Part shown: positions 35,911 through 44,176 of the stretch, one piece after another
How positions within the stretch are numbered: the stretch's first letter is position 1
Layout: every line of letters starts with the position of its first letter
Source of the DNA: Acidovorax temperans
Lineage (GTDB): Bacteria; Pseudomonadota; Gammaproteobacteria; Burkholderiales; Burkholderiaceae_C
Direction of reading: 5' to 3'
Length of the DNA stretch: 64,000 bases
Assembly (NCBI RefSeq): GCF_006716905.1
Contig: NZ_VFPV01000001.1
Location: 363,501-427,500, forward strand
Made by a program: the position numbers and the translations under genes
The notes under the pieces: generated by a model
The model's database searches: none
What the model saw: the letters and a program-made list of their open reading frames with translations, nothing else
Told to the model about the DNA's origin: nothing

Positions 35911-36576
35911 AGGTAACCATCCCCCGGCAAAGCCGGGGGCATTCGGGATGTGAGCCGCTCAAAGCGGCTGTAAGGGGTCGCTAACGCGGCCCCTCATTCT
36001 TGGGGCCACCTATCGGTGGCTACTCACCTCCATAGACCGAGTTGGTCCAACCTCTCGTCTTCCTTCTCCTGGTTTCGGATGTACTCCCGTATCACCGCTT
36101 CGTCGCGTCCCACCGTCGAGACGAAGTACCCTCGCGCCCAGAAGTGCTGACCCACGAAGTTGCGCTTTCGCTCTCCGTACACCCGCGCAAGGTGGATTGC
36201 GCTCTTGCCTTTGATAAAGCCCACCACCTGCGACACCGAGTACTTCGGTGGGATCGACAGCATCATGTGCACGTGATCGGGCATCAGATGCCCCTCTTCA
36301 ACCCTGCATTCCTTTTGCGCGGCCAACTTTCTGAATACCTCACCCAGGTGTTCGCGTAGCTGCTTGTACAGCGTTCGCCTTCGACACTTGGGGATGAAGA
36401 CCACGTGATATTTGCAATCCCAGGCCGTGTGACTCAAACTTTCATACTTGTCCATCGTGTTTCTTCCTTTCGTTTGCTTGGCGGCTCACGATTGAAAGTC
36501 TCTACGGTGGACAACCTCCTGAAAAGTCAAACTTCTACTGCCTCCCCGGCAGAGCCGGGGGGCCTCCTTTTGGTAG
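35911..36576 (-). mobile_element. IS200/IS605-family insertion (tnpA only)
   Basis: This insertion of about 666 bp is bounded approximately by the break in the DUF2840 gene. Subterminal imperfect palindromes lie near each end (CCCCCGGC-AAA-GCCGGGGG at 35921-35939, and CCCCGGC-AGA-GCCGGGG at 36544-36560). There are no terminal inverted repeats and no evident target duplication, as expected for single-strand Y1 transposition. Exact ends are uncertain by a few bases. Confidence 0.85.
36024..36455 (-). CDS. tnpA: IS200/IS605 Y1 transposase TnpA
   Basis: This 143-residue HUH single-strand transposase has the HUH motif in MPDHVHMMLSIPPKYSVS and the catalytic Tyr in IREYIRNQEKED. The N-terminal SHTAWDCKYHVVFIPKCRRR is typical of IS200-type enzymes. 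No TnpB nuclease is present. It is full length and the element is likely active. Confidence 0.95.
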   Translation of the reverse strand: MDKYESLSHTAWDCKYHVVFIPKCRRRTLYKQLREHLGEVFRKLAAQKECRVEEGHLMPDHVHMMLSIPPKYSVSQVVGFIKGKSAIHLARVYGERKRNFVGQHFWARGYFVSTVGRDEAVIREYIRNQEKEDERLDQLGLWR

Positions 36577-36821
36577 CTAGATGCGGCACAGCGCATCCCC
36601 GGCGTGCAGCCGGGCGCGCGCCTGCTGCTGCACGCCGAGGGCGAGAACCAGGTGCGCGCCGTGCTGGAGCGCATCGACGCCATCGAAGCGCTGGGTATCG
36701 CACCCGCCGCTGTCTCGCCCGCGTACTGGCGCACGCTCGCCAACCGTCTCGCTGCGCGCTTACCGCTGCCCGAATACACCGCCGAGCGGCACGCCGCCTG
36801 GCTCATCGGGAGGGAACTACC

Positions 36822-37409
36822 ATGACCGCCGTTTCGACTGCCAGCACCGCGCCGCGTCCTCGCTCGCGCTTGCGCGCTCGCCTCGTGCTGGCGGGCCTGT
36901 CCGCCTGCGGCCTCGCTGCGCTGGCTTGGGCGTCCTTCGTGCATCCGCTGCCGCGCCTGATCTACAACCCATCCGACAGCGTGGCGGTCGGCTGGTATCG
37001 CGTCGATCCGCTGCACCACGGCACCACCTCGCTGCCACGTCCTTTGTCCGTGGGCAGCATCGTCCTGACCACGCTGCCGCCACACGCCGCCTTGCTGGCC
37101 GCGCAGCGCGGCTACCTGCCGACGCGCGTGCCGCTGCTCAAGCGCGTGGGCGCCGTCGCGCCGCAGGAGGTGTGCATCACCGACCGCGTTGTCCGCATCG
37201 ACGGCGCGCCTTCGGCCGCCGTGCTGCCTGCTGACCGCTGGGGTCGGCCGCTGCCATCCTGGCAGCAATGCCGTCGTCTCGAACCCGGCGAACTGTTCCT
37301 CTTGAGCGTGACCAACCCAGCGTCGTTCGACAGCCGGTATTTCGGGCCGGTCAGCGCATCCGCCGTGATCGGCATCGCGCATCCGGTCTGGCTGGAATCC
37401 CGCCCATGA
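36822..37409 (+). CDS. traF: Conjugative transfer signal peptidase TraF
   Basis: This 195-residue S26-family serine peptidase is needed to mature the pilin of the mating pore (by analogy with RP4 TraF, which cyclises TrbC). It has an N-terminal membrane helix (LVLAGLSACGLAALAWASFV), the nucleophile region LIYNPSDSVAVGWYRV (Ser), and the general-base region VPLLKRVGAVAPQEVC (Lys). The start codon overlaps the DUF2840 stop. The next small frame overlaps its stop by ATGA. Confidence 0.92.
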   Translation: MTAVSTASTAPRPRSRLRARLVLAGLSACGLAALAWASFVHPLPRLIYNPSDSVAVGWYRVDPLHHGTTSLPRPLSVGSIVLTTLPPHAALLAAQRGYLPTRVPLLKRVGAVAPQEVCITDRVVRIDGAPSAAVLPADRWGRPLPSWQQCRRLEPGELFLLSVTNPASFDSRYFGPVSASAVIGIAHPVWLESRP

Positions 37410-37861
37410 TGGCCGTCGATTCGCTGCACGTTGCCGTGCATCTCATCGTGCCATCGGGCGTGTCGTTCTGCTGGCCGTCGCCGTGTCGTCGCGCGTGCAG
37501 TGCGGGTGCATTCGCACCGCACTTCGCGCTGCCTCCGGCGCAGCCGTCCAACGTGCAGGCGTCTTGCCTCGAACGCGCCCGGCCTATGGCCGTCGCCGCG
37601 TTCGCCGGCGCGCTGGCTGCTCGCGCAGCAGCGCCGCCTGGCCGCCGCTGCCCGGAGCGCCAGCGAAGGGCAAAGGCGGAAGGCAAGACAAAAGGACGCG
37701 GCACCGGGCCGCGTCGAAAGCCAGTCTGCACATGGGGGTTGCGCGGCACGGAGCGGCTTCGTCGCCGTGCCGCTTGTGGCGCGAAGCCCGCGCCAATGCA
37801 GGCATGTCCGCGTGCTTCGCACGACCAAACACGCCGGAGCTTGCAGAGGGCACAGCCATGA
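37406..37861 (+). CDS. Possible coupled small gene between traF and traI
   Basis: A 151-residue frame begins MMAVDSLHVAVHLIVPSGVS and ends SHDQTRRSLQRAQP. It overlaps the traF stop by ATGA and the traI start by ATGA, so it would be coupled to both. The first 30 residues are hydrophobic and the remainder is very Arg/Ala/Pro-rich, which could equally be an artefact of GC-rich DNA. No family is recognised. If it is not a gene, this 450-bp gap is a natural place for oriT; a hairpin GTGCGGGTGC-ATTC-GCACCGCAC lies at 37500-37522. Confidence 0.45.
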   Translation: MMAVDSLHVAVHLIVPSGVSFCWPSPCRRACSAGAFAPHFALPPAQPSNVQASCLERARPMAVAAFAGALAARAAAPPGRRCPERQRRAKAEGKTKGRGTGPRRKPVCTWGLRGTERLRRRAACGAKPAPMQACPRASHDQTRRSLQRAQP

Positions 37862-39855
37862 CGGATCGCCGCGACGACGATTTCCGCATCCGCCCCAACG
37901 CCTCCAAGAACCGGGGCCAGGGCTTCGTCTCCAAGGTGCTCGAGCAGGCAGGCAAGGCCAGCGGCGGCAAGCCGTCGGTGCGTCGTCCTGGCGTTGCCAG
38001 CGGCTCCGGGAGGGGCACGGGCCAGCGGCCCGGCTCGCGCCTGGGTCGCGGCCACACGGCGGCGCGCTTCGCGGGGGCGAAGCTGACACCCATGTCGCGG
38101 CGCGTGACCATCAAGACGCTGCTGGTCAACCAGCGCCAGGCCAGCCCGCAGTCGCTCGCCAAGCACCTGCGCTACATCGAGCGCGACGGCGTGGGCCGCG
38201 ATGGCGAGCCTGGCCAAGCCTACGGGCCGCAGATCGATGCCGCCGACCTCGACGCCTTCAAGGAACGCTGCGCCGACGACCGGCACCATTTCCGCTTCAT
38301 CCTCTCGCCCGAGGATGGCGCGGAACTCGAAGACTTGCGCACCTACACGCGGCACCTCATGAGCCGCATGGAAGCCGACCTGGGCACGGGCCTCGATTGG
38401 GTGGCCGTCAACCACTGGAACACCGACAACCTGCACACGCACATCGTGGTGCGCGGGCGCGACGACACCGGCAAAGACCTCATCATCGCCGGCGACTATA
38501 TCGCCCACGGCTTCCGTCACCGGGCCGCCGAGCTGGCGACGGAATGGCTGGGGCCGCGCACCGAACTGGAGATCCAGCAGACCTTGGGGCGCGAGGTGGA
38601 ACAAGGGCGATGGACGAGCCTCGATCGCACTCTGCAACGGGAGGCGGGCGAGGATGGCCGAGTGCAGATCGAACGCTTCAACGAACCGAAGTTGCAACGC
38701 CAGCGCCTGCTGCTGATCGGCCGCCTGCAACGCTTGCAGCGCCTGGGCTTGGCCGACGAGATGCAGCCCGGCACCTGGGCCATTCATGCCGATGCGGAGA
38801 AGACCTTGCGCGCCCTGGGCGAGCGTGGCGACATCATTCGCACCATGCAGCGGGCCATGCGCGGCGAGCCGCGCGAGCTGGCGGTGTTCGAGCCGGGCGA
38901 GGATGGCCGAATCATTCTCGGCCGCGTGGCCGCGAAGGGGCTGGCCGACGAGCTGCGCGACCGGGGCTATCTGGTCATCGACGGCGTGGACGGCAAGGCC
39001 CACTACGTTGCGCTCAATGCCCGCGACGAGCTGGCGAACTACCCGACCGGCGCCGTGGTGGAGGTGAAGGGATCGGCCGACGTGCGTGCCGCCGACAGGA
39101 ACATCACTGCTCTGGCGAGCGGTGGCCTGTACCGCACCGACCATCACCTGGCCATCGCGCAGGGGCAGGCAGTGCCGGGCCGTGATCCGCAGGAAGTCGT
39201 TGCGACCCACGTCCGCCGGCTGGAAGCCCTGCGCCGCGCCGGCATCGTGGAGCGCGTGGCCGAGGGGCTATGGAAGGTGCCGGACGATCTGGCGGAGCGT
39301 GGCCGCCAGTACGACGCACAACGGCTGGGTGGTGTCGCCGTGGAGCTGAAATCGCATCTGCCGATTGAGCGGCAGGCGCGGGTGATCGGCGCGACCTGGC
39401 TGGATCAGCAGTTGATCGGCGGCGGCAAGGGGCTGGGTGACCTGGGCTTTGGCGGCGAGGCCAAGGACGCTTTGCAGCAGCGCGCCGACTTCCTGGCCGA
39501 ACAGGGGCTGGCCGAGCGGCGAGGACAGCGTGTGATCCTGGCGCGCAACCTGTTAGGCACACTGCGCAATCGGGAACTGGCGCAGGCTGCAAAGGACATT
39601 GCCACCGAAACCGGATTGGAGCATCGCCCTGTCACAGACGGCCAACGCGTCGCCGGCATCTACCGGCGTTCCGTCATGCTCGCCAGCGGGCGCTACGCCA
39701 TGCTCGATGACGGCATGAGGTTCAGCCTGGTGCCATGGAAGCCGGTGATCGAGCAGCGGGTGGGGCAGCAGATTGCCGCCACGGTGCGCGGCGGTGGGGT
39801 GTCATGGGAGATTGGTTGGGCACGCGGGCCGTCCATCGGATATACGAGCCCCTAA
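37858..39855 (+). CDS. traI: TraI/VirD2-type relaxase (DUF3363)
   Basis: This 665-residue relaxase nicks oriT and pilots the transferred strand. Near the N-terminus lie a basic segment (KNRGQGFVSKVLEQAG) and RRVTIKTLLVNQRQ. LAKHLRYIERDGVGRDGE holds the likely catalytic Tyr, and VNHWNTDNLHTHIVVRG is the metal-binding His triad. The DUF3363 C-terminal part ends SLVPWKPVIEQRVGQQIAAT and GGGVSWEIGWARGPSIG. The ATG at 37858 overlaps the preceding frame. A decayed second copy of its last 55 codons lies 3.1 kb downstream. Confidence 0.92.
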   Translation: MTDRRDDDFRIRPNASKNRGQGFVSKVLEQAGKASGGKPSVRRPGVASGSGRGTGQRPGSRLGRGHTAARFAGAKLTPMSRRVTIKTLLVNQRQASPQSLAKHLRYIERDGVGRDGEPGQAYGPQIDAADLDAFKERCADDRHHFRFILSPEDGAELEDLRTYTRHLMSRMEADLGTGLDWVAVNHWNTDNLHTHIVVRGRDDTGKDLIIAGDYIAHGFRHRAAELATEWLGPRTELEIQQTLGREVEQGRWTSLDRTLQREAGEDGRVQIERFNEPKLQRQRLLLIGRLQRLQRLGLADEMQPGTWAIHADAEKTLRALGERGDIIRTMQRAMRGEPRELAVFEPGEDGRIILGRVAAKGLADELRDRGYLVIDGVDGKAHYVALNARDELANYPTGAVVEVKGSADVRAADRNITALASGGLYRTDHHLAIAQGQAVPGRDPQEVVATHVRRLEALRRAGIVERVAEGLWKVPDDLAERGRQYDAQRLGGVAVELKSHLPIERQARVIGATWLDQQLIGGGKGLGDLGFGGEAKDALQQRADFLAEQGLAERRGQRVILARNLLGTLRNRELAQAAKDIATETGLEHRPVTDGQRVAGIYRRSVMLASGRYAMLDDGMRFSLVPWKPVIEQRVGQQIAATVRGGGVSWEIGWARGPSIGYTSP

Positions 39856-40130
39856 GGTCGGAGCGAGTGTTCGAGAGGGTCATGCGATTGAACGAAGGCG
39901 GCCACCGCCCGGCTTTCCCGCCGCGACCGGTGCGTGATGAAGCGAAAGTCTCGGGGCGACAACTCATAGTTCAGCCGCACAACCTGCCCTGTGGCCAGCC
40001 GCGACGTCGCAGCCAGATCGGACACTGCTGCAATCAGCCCGCCGGGGCCCCTACCGCTTCCAGCGCCGCGCCATTGGACGGCAGCACCAATCGCACAGTG
40101 AGCGCGTCCAGATTCAGTCCGTGACGCACC
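39856..40130 (-). pseudogene. LysR-family regulator, C-terminal fragment
   Basis: On the minus strand, ATSRLATGQVVRLNYELSPR and DFRFITHRSRRESRAVAAFV resemble the end of a LysR effector domain. Upstream, LNLDALTVRLVLPSNGAALE is in another frame, so the fragment is frameshifted as well as truncated. It is adjacent to the traI stop and to IS110 debris, consistent with the start of the cargo insertion zone. Confidence 0.55.
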
Positions 40131-40720
40131 AAGCATCGTTTCACCAAACCGATGACAGATGAAACACAGCAGTGTCTGCATGCGCTGGTGACTCGCCGGA
40201 GGCAGCATGTGCGCTTGCAAGTCAGTGAACGTCAGCGCAAGTACACCTCTCACGGAGATGTGCAGCCGGGAATCATTGAGTTGATGAACAATCTGAAGCA
40301 CCACGTTCATGACATCGATGCGAGGATCGCAGCACGTTTTTCCAAGCATCAAGCCAATCTGACGAAGCTCTTGCAGAACGTCAAAGGCGTTGGGCTGGCG
40401 ACGATGGTGCGCTGATTTCCGAGCTTCCAGACCTGGGCCAGCTGAAGGCCAAGTAGATATCGCTGGTGGGTGGAGCGCCAATGAATTGGACTCGGGCCAG
40501 TCACGCGGAAAGCGCATGATTTGCGGTGGTCGGACAGCAGTGCGCAGCGCTCTCTACAAGGCGGCAATCGTGGCTATGCGGCACAACCCTGTGTCCCAAA
40601 CCTGGTATGAGCGGTTGGTGGCAGTAGGCAAGCCCAAGAAGGTCGCCATCGTGGCTTGCATGCGCAAGCTGCTGAATATTCTGAATGCCATGGTGAGAAC
40701 CGCCAGGCCCTGGAAAGAAG
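40131..40720 (+). pseudogene. IS110-family transposase remnant
   Basis: The first frame reads ETQQCLHALVTRRRQHVRLQ and ELMNNLKHHVHDIDARIAAR, ending VKGVGLATMV. The second frame contains GKRMICGGRTAVRSALYKAA, PVSQTWYERLVAVGKPKKVA, and MRKLLNILNAMVRTARPW. Those are the Transposase_20 half of an IS110/IS1111 enzyme. The N-terminal DEDD domain is missing and the join between halves is frameshifted. The remaining bases to 40788 hold nothing recognised. Confidence 0.8.
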
Positions 40721-40788
40721 GGCCGCACCTGGGCGCACCGATGCTGAGGGTGGCCTTGTGTCACATGAGGCCGAGTGGACTCCATCCC

Positions 40789-41463
40789 TCATGGTGGGTA
40801 GGCAACCCAGCCCTTGAAGGTGAACGCGCAATAGAAAAGGTCGATGTCCGTGAATCCAGCCTCGCGAAGCAGATCGACATCCTGCTGCGGTGAAAGCACT
40901 GGCAGCCGCTCTTTTATCGCCGTGATGCTGCCTTCGGCCTGGACCACGGGCACACCGGAGGCTGCCGCAAACGCCGCATTGCGCGAAAGCCATCTGTCCC
41001 TGGCGGGATCTTCGCAAGGAAAGCTGTGATGCGCGACGACAAAGGGCGCACCGGGCTTGAGCCGCAGGTGCATCTCCTGCAACGTCTTCAGGCGCTCAGC
41101 TGGTGGCAGGAAGTGCAGTGTCAGCAGGCAGGTCGCGCCATCGAACAGCCCCTTAGGGGCGCTGTCGATATACCCTTCGTGCAAGCGCACGCGAGGCGCC
41201 ATCGGGCCCAGGGTCGTGCGGGCGAGTTCGAGCATCTCTGCGGAGGGATCGACGCCGTCAAAGTGCCAGCCGGGCTGCATTTCGGCAAAGGCCTTCAACT
41301 CCAGCCCGCCGCCGGCGCCGAGCACCAGGATGCGCGCGTCGGTAGGCGCGCGTTCGGCCAGTAACACACCTGCCATCCGGTGCAGATCCCGAAGGCCCGG
41401 TACGATCCTTGCGGTCCTGTCTGCATAGCCTGATACAGCCGTCGGGTCGGAGAACGGCGTCAT
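40789..41463 (-). CDS. Class I SAM-dependent methyltransferase
   Basis: This 224-residue protein has motif I ILVLGAGGGLELKAFA (SAM binding), the acidic motif II FDGVDPSAEML, and LKPGAPFVVAHHSFP. These place it with small-molecule methyltransferases; the substrate is unknown. The start ATG (41463) overlaps the stop of the upstream oxidoreductase by ATGA, so the two are coupled. It is the last gene of the Rrf2 operon. Confidence 0.88.
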   Translation of the reverse strand: MTPFSDPTAVSGYADRTARIVPGLRDLHRMAGVLLAERAPTDARILVLGAGGGLELKAFAEMQPGWHFDGVDPSAEMLELARTTLGPMAPRVRLHEGYIDSAPKGLFDGATCLLTLHFLPPAERLKTLQEMHLRLKPGAPFVVAHHSFPCEDPARDRWLSRNAAFAAASGVPVVQAEGSITAIKERLPVLSPQQDVDLLREAGFTDIDLFYCAFTFKGWVAYPP

Positions 41464-42383
41464 CGAGCGCGGCCTTCCGATTGCACTGGGGCAATGGTCT
41501 CGGGCCAAAGCAGAGAGCGGTGGACCTGGGCTCCTGCCATCGCGCCGTTGCCCACGGCCAGCGATACCGAATGGGGTGCCCGCGCGACGTCACCGCAGGC
41601 AAATGCGCCAGTCACCGAGGTCTTGCTCTCGGCATCGGTGCGAACCTGGATACCCATAGGCGTCTCTTCCAGCGCACAGCCCAGCGCTTCAGCCAGGGAA
41701 TTCGAAGGAGAGGTGCGCGTCGCTGTGAACAGGCCAGTAAATCGAAGTAGATGCCCATCGGCCATCACCACATCGGCATGCCCTTCGATCCTGTCGATGG
41801 GCGCTTCTTCGATCGTCACGCCCCGGCGCTCCAAGGTGGACCTGGCCTCTAGACTCAGTTCCACAGCGCCGTTGACGAGCAAGGTCACGTCGCCCCAGTC
41901 GGTCAACAGTTCGGCCTGGTGAATGGACATCGGGCCGGCGCCAACGATGCCGATGTGACCCTGACGGAGTTCATAACCATGGCAGTACGGACAATGGAAG
42001 ATTGCCGTGCCCCAACGCTCCCCGAGGCCCTGCACGGCAGGCAACTGGTCGGCCACGCCGGTGGCCAGCAGGATGCGGCGGCCTTGGTGCGATACGCCAT
42101 CGGACGTAGTGACAGTGAATTCGTCCACCTGCCCTGTAACGGCTTCGGCCCGGCCCTCAAGCCAGGAGATCGTCGGATAGGCTTCGAGCTGGCGGCGCGC
42201 GTTCGCCGCGATCTCGCCGGGGGGAACGCCATCCTGGCCGAGAAACCCGTGTGAATGGCTGGCGAAGCGGTTGCGCCGCTCGCCCGCATCGATCACTAGC
42301 ACGGATCTGCGCGCCCGCACCAGTTGCAGGGCTGCAGCCATTCCCGCATAGCTCCCACCGATGACGATGACGTCGTGGTGCAT
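41460..42383 (-). CDS. Thioredoxin-reductase-like FAD/NAD(P) oxidoreductase
   Basis: This 307-residue flavoprotein has the FAD motif VIVIGGSYAGMAAALQLV, the redox pair FHCPYCHGYE (CxxC), the NAD(P) motif GHIGIVGAGPMS, and GAFACGDVA near the C-terminus. That order fits the thioredoxin-reductase-like group with a CPYC active site. GGAG precedes the ATG at 42383. It is encoded between an Rrf2 regulator (2-bp gap) and a methyltransferase (ATGA overlap). Its role is probably in thiol or dithiol redox; no thioredoxin is encoded beside it. Confidence 0.9.
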   Translation of the reverse strand: MHHDVIVIGGSYAGMAAALQLVRARRSVLVIDAGERRNRFASHSHGFLGQDGVPPGEIAANARRQLEAYPTISWLEGRAEAVTGQVDEFTVTTSDGVSHQGRRILLATGVADQLPAVQGLGERWGTAIFHCPYCHGYELRQGHIGIVGAGPMSIHQAELLTDWGDVTLLVNGAVELSLEARSTLERRGVTIEEAPIDRIEGHADVVMADGHLLRFTGLFTATRTSPSNSLAEALGCALEETPMGIQVRTDAESKTSVTGAFACGDVARAPHSVSLAVGNGAMAGAQVHRSLLWPETIAPVQSEGRAR

Positions 42384-42385
42384 GG

Positions 42386-42829
42386 TCAACTCCTTTTGCG
42401 TCGCACCGCCGCATGCCGGCGCGCAAAGTCAGCGGCCAGATCGGCGAGGGTAATTTCCGAAAACCGCTTCAGCAGCAGCGCCTCGGCTTCGGCAAAGGCG
42501 CCTTCGAGCGCGGCATTCACCGCCTGCTCTACCAAGCACTCCGGTGTTTCGTTGCGGTTGCCGATAGCAAACATGGCCGGCTCGCCCAGCGCTTCGTGCA
42601 GCTGGCGGAGGGTGACGGAGCCAAGGTTGGCATGGATGCGCCATCCACCCGCGTGGCCTCGATCCGAAGTCACGATGCCAGCCTCTCGCAGATATCCCAT
42701 GGTGCGCCGGACGACAACAGGGTTGGTGCCCAGGCATTGGGCCAAGGTTTCGGAGGTGATCGGCCCATCCTGCTCGGCCATGTGTAGCAGCGCATGCAGG
42801 ACAGAAGACAGGCGGCTGTCACGTTTCAT
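42386..42829 (-). CDS. Rrf2-family transcriptional regulator
   Basis: This 147-residue winged-HTH repressor contains LSSVLHALLHMAEQDGPITS, PVVVRRTMGYLREAGIVTS, and GHAGGWRIHA (wing). Only isolated Cys residues are present (LAQCLG, PECLVE), not the three-Cys cluster of IscR or NsrR, so an Fe-S cluster is unlikely. It probably senses redox or an electrophile through a thiol and represses its own operon. It is the first gene of Rrf2-TrxR-methyltransferase. Confidence 0.9.
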   Translation of the reverse strand: MKRDSRLSSVLHALLHMAEQDGPITSETLAQCLGTNPVVVRRTMGYLREAGIVTSDRGHAGGWRIHANLGSVTLRQLHEALGEPAMFAIGNRNETPECLVEQAVNAALEGAFAEAEALLLKRFSEITLADLAADFARRHAAVRRKRS

Positions 42830-42951
42830 GTAACTAATGATGTTTCATATCAGGCCGCGTGTCAACGCGAGGCTGCAATGGAACGCCTATCGAGCCGCAC
42901 GCTTGACATTCAAGTCAGTTGCTGAAGCCTCCAGCCCTGGCGAGCCTGCGC

Positions 42952-43108
42952 GGCGTGTCCGGCATCTACCGGCGCAACTTCATGCTTGCCAGTGATAGTT
43001 ACATCGTGCTCGATGACGGCCGGGGTTCAGCCTGGTGCCGTGGAAGCCCGTGATTGAGCCGCGACTGGGGCAACAGATCTTCGCGGTGTTGCGCGGAGCA
43101 GGGTGTCC
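42952..43108 (+). pseudogene. Decayed copy of the traI 3' end
   Basis: SGIYRRNFMLASDSYIVLDD and, after a one-base frameshift, LVPWKPVIEPRLGQQIFAVL match the end of TraI (39645-39810) at protein and DNA level with many substitutions. It is not a recent duplicate. The remainder of 42830-43202 contains the Rrf2 promoter and nothing else recognised. Confidence 0.85.
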
Positions 43109-43202
43109 TGAAAGTTTGGCCGACAGCGCGATCCTTCGGTTGGTTAAAGAGTCCAAAGTGGGTGAGAGTGGAACTGCAGAGGAATTTTTGGTCCGCCGAA
43201 GC

Positions 43203-44078
43203 TCATTCGTCCGATCCCACTGAGGTCTTCGTTAGCCAATCACGAGGGGACATTCCTACCTTGGCCGAGAATGCGCGCGATAGTGCCGAGGGGTTCGCAT
43301 ATCCGAGTTCTTCAGCCAGGACCTTGATGGGTTGGCCTTCGCGCAGTCTGTTCTGCGCTAGCGCCATACGCCAGTCGTTCAGGTAGTCTGCCGGAGTTTG
43401 ACCTACCACCTCGCGAAAGGTGTTGGAAAACGCCGTGCGCGACATGCCGGCACATTCAGACATACGCTCCACCGACCAAGGCTCACCCGGAGCATCGTGC
43501 ATGGCGACCAGAGCACGTGCCAAACGCGGATCCGACAATCCGGTGATGAAGCCAGGACGCACACCCGCTTCCAGCGGATGGTCAAGCAACCAGCGAATTA
43601 GCTGGATCACAACCACCTCGAATATCCGATCGACCAGCAACCGCTGACCGCAGCGCACTCGATCAGTCTCAGCAAACAGCAATTCAAGCGCCAAATCCAG
43701 ACCCGACACTCGCGCCAGTGGCAACGCGATCAAAGGGGGCAGCGCTCGTGCGAGAGGGTTGTATAAGCCACCGTCGAAGTGCAACCGCGCGCAGGTGAAA
43801 TCAGAGCCCTCCACGGGGGCGTTGTGGAAGCGATGAGTGAAGGGGCGCGGATACAGCAGCAGGGTCGGCTCGTCGAAGTGCATCGACTTGGGCAAATCGC
43901 GCGCACCCGGGTGACTCACCTTCAACTGGCCACGACGTAACACGTGCAGATAACCATGTCCCTCGCAGGCGTCGAAGTGGTTGAGCCCGCACAGTGCGCC
44001 GGAATGATGCAACTGGGCCTGCACCCGGAATCGTTCGAGGATGCCGGAAAGACGGTCGATAGAAGGAGAGGCTTTCAT
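43203..44078 (-). CDS. AraC-family transcriptional regulator
   Basis: This 291-residue regulator has an N-terminal cupin-like sensing domain (AraC-binding type: HVLRRGQLKVSHPGARDLPK, LLLYPRPFTHRFHNAP) and a C-terminal double HTH (SVERMSECAGMSRTAFSNTF, IKVLAEELGYANPSALSRAF, then KVGMSPRDW). It is divergent from the secreted-protein gene at 44177 and most likely controls that gene and the AhpD-like gene after it; the 98-bp spacer holds the operator. Confidence 0.9.
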   Translation of the reverse strand: MKASPSIDRLSGILERFRVQAQLHHSGALCGLNHFDACEGHGYLHVLRRGQLKVSHPGARDLPKSMHFDEPTLLLYPRPFTHRFHNAPVEGSDFTCARLHFDGGLYNPLARALPPLIALPLARVSGLDLALELLFAETDRVRCGQRLLVDRIFEVVVIQLIRWLLDHPLEAGVRPGFITGLSDPRLARALVAMHDAPGEPWSVERMSECAGMSRTAFSNTFREVVGQTPADYLNDWRMALAQNRLREGQPIKVLAEELGYANPSALSRAFSAKVGMSPRDWLTKTSVGSDE

Positions 44079-44176
44079 TGAACTAAATGGTATGTTTTAT
44101 GAACAAATTGATCCCAATCATACATTCAGACCACCCATACTACCTACATCAAATCACTCTCCAGAAAGGGAAGTCC

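Larger units (their letters stand above)
35627..36825 (+). pseudogene. DUF2840 gene interrupted by an IS200/IS605 element
   Basis: The 5' part (35627 to about 35910) reads VALAYIEPRFKLYLRFGEPA, LDRWRRCAVFLPGAM, and WQLMVMQACTP. The 3' part (from about 36577) reads LDAAQRIPGVQPGARLLLHA to AAWLIGRELP. The two join as ...CTP-LDAAQ..., a contiguous DUF2840 protein. The start overlaps the upstream gene by ATGA, and the stop overlaps traF by ATGA, so it was a link in a coupled chain from parA to traI. It is a conserved unknown of ICE transfer regions, now broken. Confidence 0.85.

Noticed and set aside
37351..39210. 619-codon minus-strand frame opposite traI.
   Set aside because: The relaxase motifs are on the plus strand; this frame has no recognisable domain.
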